This document shows positions 59,971 to 64,000 of a DNA stretch of 64,000 nt, piece by piece. The first letter of the stretch is position 1; each line of letters begins with the position of its first letter. This DNA comes from Sanguibacter suaedae. GTDB lineage: Bacteria > Actinomycetota > Actinomycetes > Actinomycetales > Cellulomonadaceae. The notes under the pieces are model-generated. The model was not told the origin of the DNA. It saw only the letters and a program-made list of their open reading frames with translations, and made no database searches. The translations under genes were made by a program, and so were the position numbers. The stretch lies in contig NZ_JAEINH010000004.1 of NCBI RefSeq assembly GCF_016342785.1, forward strand, positions 186,001 to 250,000, read 5' to 3'.

Positions 59971-62559
59971 TCACTCCACGGCGAGCGCCTCCACCGGGGA
60001 GGTCCGTGCCGCGGTCCGGGCTGGCAGCACCGAGGCAGCCAGCCCGGCGGCGAGAGCCACCACGAGGACGAGGGTGAGGTCCCGCCACGGCACGGTGAGG
60101 GTGACGTCAGCGAAGGTCCCGAGCGCGATCACCGAGCCGAGCCACCCGTACACCAGCCCCAGGAGCACCCCGAGGAGCGCCCCCACACCGGCGATGAGCA
60201 TCCCCTCGACCGCGAGCGTCGCGCGCAGCTGCCTGCGGCTGAGCCCGATCGCCCGGAGGGTCGCCGACTCCCGGCGTCTCTCGATGACCGACAGGGCGAG
60301 GGTGTTCGCGACACCGATGAGCGCGATGATCACCGCGATCGCGAGCAGCCCGACGATGACCGCGAGGAACGTGTCGATGATCTCCTGCATCGTCGCCCGT
60401 TCCACCGCCGCCCCGGAGATCTCCACGGCGGTGTCCGAGAACACGCCACGGATGTCCGTGACCGTGTCGGTGGTGGCGTCGAGGTCCACCAGCCGCACCC
60501 ACGCGTGGTCGACCACGGTGCTCGTGTCGAGCGCGGCGAGGGTGGCCGGGGTCACGAGCGCCGCGTACCCGGGCACGTCCACCTCGCGCACCGTGAGCTC
60601 CCGCTCCCCGTCCGGACCGGTCACGGTGACCGTCGCACCGTCGGTGATCTCCCCGTACCCGACGTTCCACGGGAGGAGGATCGTGTCGTCGTCGAGTTCG
60701 GAGAAGAGCTCCGACGCCCGGACGGCGTCGGCGGCGTCGGCGGCGCTCACCCCGCGCACCGTGGCGGTCGTCTCCGACTCGCCCACGACGAGGTCCGCGT
60801 CGGTGCTCTCCAGACGGGTCACGTGAGCCACCCCGTCGAGCTCGTCGACCTCGGCGAGCGTCGCGGCGGGCAGTGCGGCGTTGCGCTCCTCGGTCTCGTC
60901 CCACGTCTGGCTGCCGATGGAGACGTCCACCGGGTACGTGTCGTCGAGGGTCCCCGTGAGGGACGTCCGAGCCGTGGCGGCACCGACGGACATCATCGCG
61001 ACGAGCGTGACACCGATGAGCAGCGCCGTGCTCGTGGCCGCGGTCCGGCGCGGGTTGCGCCCGGTGTTCGCCGCGGCGAGGCGCGCGCTCACACCGCTGC
61101 GGGCGAGGACGGCCCCGATGCGGCTCACGACACCCGGAAGCCAGAACACGGCACCGAGGAGGATCCCCACGAAGGACACCGCACCACCGGCGATCCCGAT
61201 GACGAGGGCGATCTCGACGTTGCCCCCACCCCTCCTGCTCAGCAGGAGGGCACCCACGAGGGCGACCGTCCCGCCGACGACCAGGAGCAGCGAGGCGGCC
61301 CCGCGGAGCTTCCCCGCGCGACCCGTGAGGGCAGGGGCGTCCGCAGGTCGCAGCGCGGCGAGCGGAGCGACGCGCGTCGCCGCCCGGGCGGGCACGAGGC
61401 TCGCGACCACCGTGACGGCCGTCCCGATGAGCACGGGCCACAGCAGCGACGCGACCGTCACGGCGATGGTCCCCGGGACCGGGATGCCCACGTCCATCCG
61501 CCCGACGACCACGAGCGCGACCTGCACCAGACCCGCCCCCAGGACGAAACCGGCGACCGAGGACACGATCCCGAGGATGAGGGCCTCGAGGGCCACCGAC
61601 GCGCGCAGCTGCGCCTTCGTGGCGCCGACGCACCGCAGCAGGGCGAGGACCCGGGTCCGCTGCGCGACGAGCACCTGGAACGTGTTGGAGATGACGAGCG
61701 CCGCGACGAGCAGCGAGATCGCCGCGAAGCCGAGGATCACGCTGGTGAGGACGTTCGCCCCGCTGGTCAACGAGGAGATCGCGCTCGCAGCGGCCTCGTC
61801 CTTGGTGAGCACCTCGTAGCCGTCCGCGACCTCCGCCTCGACGGCGGCACGGACCTGGGCGACGTCCGCACCGGGCTCGGCGAGGACGAGGACGGTGCTG
61901 AAGATCTTCTCGGAGTCGTTGTTGTGCTCGAGCGTCTCCTCCAGCGCCTCGTCCGTGAGGACCGCTGCACCGCCCTGGGTGGCGAACGCCCCGTACGGGT
62001 CGTCGACGACGCCCGTGACCGTGAGGTCCTGGGTGCTCGACACCCACTCGCCGCCGTCCTCGTCGTCGGGGTCCGGCACGAACGTCTCGACCTGCTGCTC
62101 GACGGTGCCGCCCACGCTGGCGTTCAGCAGCTCCAGCGTGCTGGCGGGCAGCGCCACCTCGACGGCCGACCCGGGGAACCGGCCCTCGGTGACCGTGAGC
62201 GGCTGGAGCGCAGGGTCCGGACCCACACCGATCGCGGGTTGGAAGACCTGCGACGTGCCGGAACCGAGGGTGAGGTACGCGTTCTGGCGGCCCGCGACCG
62301 CCTGGACGCCGTCGACGTCCCCGAGGGCGTCGACCTCCTCGGCGGTCAGCGACTCCGGAGCGGAGTAGGGGTCGGTGACGACCACCGCGAGCGTCGCGTC
62401 GGCGTAGGCCGCAGCCACGGAGTCGTAGCTCGCACGCTTGAGCACGTCCCCGGCGAGCAGGGTCGCGGCCACGAACGCCGTGCCGATGACGATCGCGATC
62501 CCGGCCGCCGTGAGCCGCCCGACGCTGCGACGCATCTGGGCGAGAGTGATCCTGATCAT
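59971..62559 (-). CDS. FtsX-like ABC transporter permease (MacB/LolC type)
   Basis: 862 aa with two FtsX modules. N terminus ITLAQMRRSVGRLTAAGIAI, large extracytoplasmic domain, then a first helix set (VISNTFQVLVAQRTRVLALL, RCVGATKAQLRASVALEALI), a second extracytoplasmic domain, and a second helix set (FLAVIVGLLAIAVIIALIGV, RAIGLSRRQLRATLAVEGML). It is the classic duplicated organisation with the ATPase upstream, overlapping by 4 nt. The substrate is unknown; lipoprotein, peptide or antibiotic export are options. Confidence 0.92.
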   Translation of the reverse strand: MIRITLAQMRRSVGRLTAAGIAIVIGTAFVAATLLAGDVLKRASYDSVAAAYADATLAVVVTDPYSAPESLTAEEVDALGDVDGVQAVAGRQNAYLTLGSGTSQVFQPAIGVGPDPALQPLTVTEGRFPGSAVEVALPASTLELLNASVGGTVEQQVETFVPDPDDEDGGEWVSSTQDLTVTGVVDDPYGAFATQGGAAVLTDEALEETLEHNNDSEKIFSTVLVLAEPGADVAQVRAAVEAEVADGYEVLTKDEAAASAISSLTSGANVLTSVILGFAAISLLVAALVISNTFQVLVAQRTRVLALLRCVGATKAQLRASVALEALILGIVSSVAGFVLGAGLVQVALVVVGRMDVGIPVPGTIAVTVASLLWPVLIGTAVTVVASLVPARAATRVAPLAALRPADAPALTGRAGKLRGAASLLLVVGGTVALVGALLLSRRGGGNVEIALVIGIAGGAVSFVGILLGAVFWLPGVVSRIGAVLARSGVSARLAAANTGRNPRRTAATSTALLIGVTLVAMMSVGAATARTSLTGTLDDTYPVDVSIGSQTWDETEERNAALPAATLAEVDELDGVAHVTRLESTDADLVVGESETTATVRGVSAADAADAVRASELFSELDDDTILLPWNVGYGEITDGATVTVTGPDGERELTVREVDVPGYAALVTPATLAALDTSTVVDHAWVRLVDLDATTDTVTDIRGVFSDTAVEISGAAVERATMQEIIDTFLAVIVGLLAIAVIIALIGVANTLALSVIERRRESATLRAIGLSRRQLRATLAVEGMLIAGVGALLGVLLGLVYGWLGSVIALGTFADVTLTVPWRDLTLVLVVALAAGLAASVLPARTAARTSPVEALAVE

Positions 62560-63410
62560 CGGCCGGCCACCTGCGACTGCGTGCCCTGGGCGGTCGACTC
62601 GAACGTGCGCAGCGCGTCGAGGCCCGCGAGCACCGACTCGGGAGTCGGGTCGGCGATGTCACCCGCGATCCGCCCGTCCGCGATGAGCACCACCCGGTCC
62701 GCGTACGCCGCGGCCGCCGGGTCGTGCGTGACCATGATGATGGTCCGGCCCAGCTCACGTACCGACCGGCGCAGGAAGCTCAGGACCTCCGCACCCGACC
62801 TCGAGTCGAGGTTCCCCGTCGGCTCGTCCGCGAACACCACCTCCGGCCTGGCGATGAGCGCCCGCGCGATCGCCACCCGCTGCTGCTGCCCGCCCGACAG
62901 CTCCGAGGGACGGTGGGCGAGCCTCTCCGACAGGCCCAGCGTCTCCACGAGAGTGCCCAACCATTCCTTGGTCGCGGCGTCCACCTTGGCTCCCGCGAGG
63001 GTGACCGGCAGCGTGATGTTCTGCTCCGCCGTGAACATCGGCAGCAGGTTGAACGACTGGAAGACGAACCCCACCCGGTCCCTGCGCAGCCCCGTCAGCT
63101 CGTTGTCGTTCAGCTGCGTCACGTCGGTGTCACCGATGAACGCCTGCCCCGACGACGCCGTGTCGAGACCTGCGAGGAGGTGCATCAGGGTGGACTTCCC
63201 CGAGCCCGACGGACCCATGATCGCCGTGAAACGACCGGCGGCGAAGTCGACGTCCACCCCGTCCAGGGCACGCACCGTCCCCTCGCCGCGTCCGTAGAGC
63301 TTGGTCAGCGCGCGGGCGCGCACGGCCGGGCTCGTGCCGGCGTCGGGCTGGTCAGGGCGGTAGACGGTCGTGTCCACGAAGATCTCCAAGGTCGAGTGCG
63401 CACCGTGCAT
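62556..63410 (-). CDS. ABC transporter ATP-binding protein (MacB/LolD type)
   Basis: 284 aa. Walker A GPSGSGKST, Q loop FVFQSFNLLPMFT, signature LSGGQQQRVAIARAL, Walker B VVFADEPTGNLDS, H loop VTHDP. It fits the LolD/MacB class and pairs with the FtsX-like permease. ATG 63410; the N-terminal ~30 residues before ARALTKLYG are extra. A two-component regulator lies just upstream on the same strand and may control the pair. Confidence 0.93.
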   Translation of the reverse strand: MHGAHSTLEIFVDTTVYRPDQPDAGTSPAVRARALTKLYGRGEGTVRALDGVDVDFAAGRFTAIMGPSGSGKSTLMHLLAGLDTASSGQAFIGDTDVTQLNDNELTGLRRDRVGFVFQSFNLLPMFTAEQNITLPVTLAGAKVDAATKEWLGTLVETLGLSERLAHRPSELSGGQQQRVAIARALIARPEVVFADEPTGNLDSRSGAEVLSFLRRSVRELGRTIIMVTHDPAAAAYADRVVLIADGRIAGDIADPTPESVLAGLDALRTFESTAQGTQSQVAGR

Positions 63411-63567
63411 GTCTGGTCGCCGGGGAGCAGGGGGCTGCCTCCCCGACGCACCGACGACGCTACCGACGCCACCCGTGCCGCTGCGTCGGACCCCGGGCTG
63501 GTCCCTCCACCAGGCCGTCATCCCGTGGGGGGAGCCGCCTCGACGCAGGTCCTCCGCCCGTGGACGG

Positions 63568-64000
63568 TCACTCGCCCGGCCGCACCAGCCCTGCCTCGTA
63601 GGCCGCGACGACGGCCTGCACACGGTCCCGCGCGCCGAGCTTCGCGAGGATCCGACCCACGTGCGTCTTGATCGTCGCCTCGGCGACGAACAGGTCCCGC
63701 GCGATCTCCTGGTTGGACCGGCCCCGCGCCATGAGGACGAGGACCTCGCGCTCGCGGTCGGTGAGCCCGTCGACGGCGGACGCCTGTCCGGAGTCGACCA
63801 GCTGCTCCTCGGGCAGGGTCGTGACGAGGCGGTCCAGGAGGCGCCGGGTCGTGGACGGCGCGATGACGGCGTCGCCGGAGTGGACCGTGCGGATCGCCGC
63901 GAGCATGTCCTCCGGCTGGGCGTCCTTGAGGAGGAAGCCGCTCGCCCCGGCCCTGATCGCCTCGAGGGCGTACTCGTCGAGGTCGAAGGTCGTGAGGACG
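63568..64000 (-). CDS. LuxR-type response regulator, 5' end outside window
   Basis: The C-terminal two thirds of an NarL/FixJ regulator. The visible receiver end has FDLDEYALEAIRAGASGFLL and KDAQPEDMLAAIRTVHSGDA with the conserved Lys. The HTH is complete (LTDREREVLVLMARGRSNQE, IARDLFVAEATIKTHVGRIL). The gene continues beyond 64000 (its start is to the right). It is in the same orientation as, and upstream of, the ABC transporter genes. Confidence 0.92.
   Translation of the reverse strand, partial: VLTTFDLDEYALEAIRAGASGFLLKDAQPEDMLAAIRTVHSGDAVIAPSTTRRLLDRLVTTLPEEQLVDSGQASAVDGLTDREREVLVLMARGRSNQEIARDLFVAEATIKTHVGRILAKLGARDRVQAVVAAYEAGLVRPGE

Noticed and set aside
58093-63297. Open frame of 1734 codons on the + strand
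   Set aside because: It runs antisense to the EssC-like and ABC transporter genes, which have complete motifs. The product is a low-complexity Arg/Gly/Asp string, as expected from high-GC codon bias in the opposite frame.

Overview
The window is a piece of a very GC-rich chromosome from an actinobacterium, most likely a Micrococcales member close to the Cellulomonadaceae/Sanguibacteraceae. The pointers are the mycothiol genes (mca, an arsenate-mycothiol transferase), a WhiB1-type regulator, a PdtaS-type kinase, the coproporphyrin branch of haem synthesis (ferrochelatase plus ChdC), the gene order mazG-eno-ftsB-DUF501-ppx, many GTG starts and TANNNT-type -10 boxes, and a cellobiose operon preceded by a perfect CebR/CelR box. 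I cannot name a species.

Left part (1-9.4 kb): the 3' part of a secreted alpha-amylase with a starch-binding module, then housekeeping genes (mazG, eno, ftsB, a DUF501 gene, ppx), a PadR/HAAS regulator-membrane pair and a type II NADH dehydrogenase. From 9.3 to 12.8 kb lies an accessory patch. A segment of about 1 kb (3' end of ndh, its terminator, a tRNA, an ankyrin-repeat gene and a DUF2185/Imm33-like gene) is present twice in direct orientation, on either side of a DUF8175-like membrane protein gene. The two copies have decayed in complementary ways: copy A keeps the tRNA and loses the DUF2185 gene, copy B keeps the DUF2185 gene and loses the tRNA.

Middle (12.8-30.4 kb): an arsenate-mycothiol transferase, a receiver-only response regulator convergent with a membrane histidine kinase, an ABC exporter, a Bax-inhibitor-1 protein, an FKBP, a lipoprotein, the cbs-metB-Rdx transsulfuration group, a DUF5997 gene divergent from a LysR-like effector domain with no HTH, msrA, an AI-2E/PerM family protein, threonine dehydratase, greA, and a CDGSH/iron-redox gene pair. 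A second accessory patch at 30.6-32.6 kb holds a PKD-domain secreted protein and a DUF6318 lipoprotein. It sits between two direct copies of the 3' end and downstream hairpin of a DUF4307 gene.

Right part (33-64 kb): mca with two further genes, a TrhA/haemolysin III gene divergent from an isoprenyl transferase across a perfect operator-like palindrome, and a nitrite-reduction cluster (a fused membrane-cupredoxin-NirK protein, an NnrS-like membrane protein, a SufR-like regulator and a DUF2249 gene). Then come cpfC-chdC for haem, a glutamate dehydrogenase, an aldo/keto reductase, and the cellobiose operon cebE-cebF-cebG-bglC-cebR under a perfect 14-bp CebR/CelR operator. The end holds a DUF2505 gene, pdtaS, whiB, a solitary EssC/FtsK-like ATPase of 1325 aa, a LolCDE/MacB-like ABC transporter and the 3' part of a LuxR-type response regulator.

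Coordinates and start codons were worked out by eye. Family names come from motif recognition, not from a database search.
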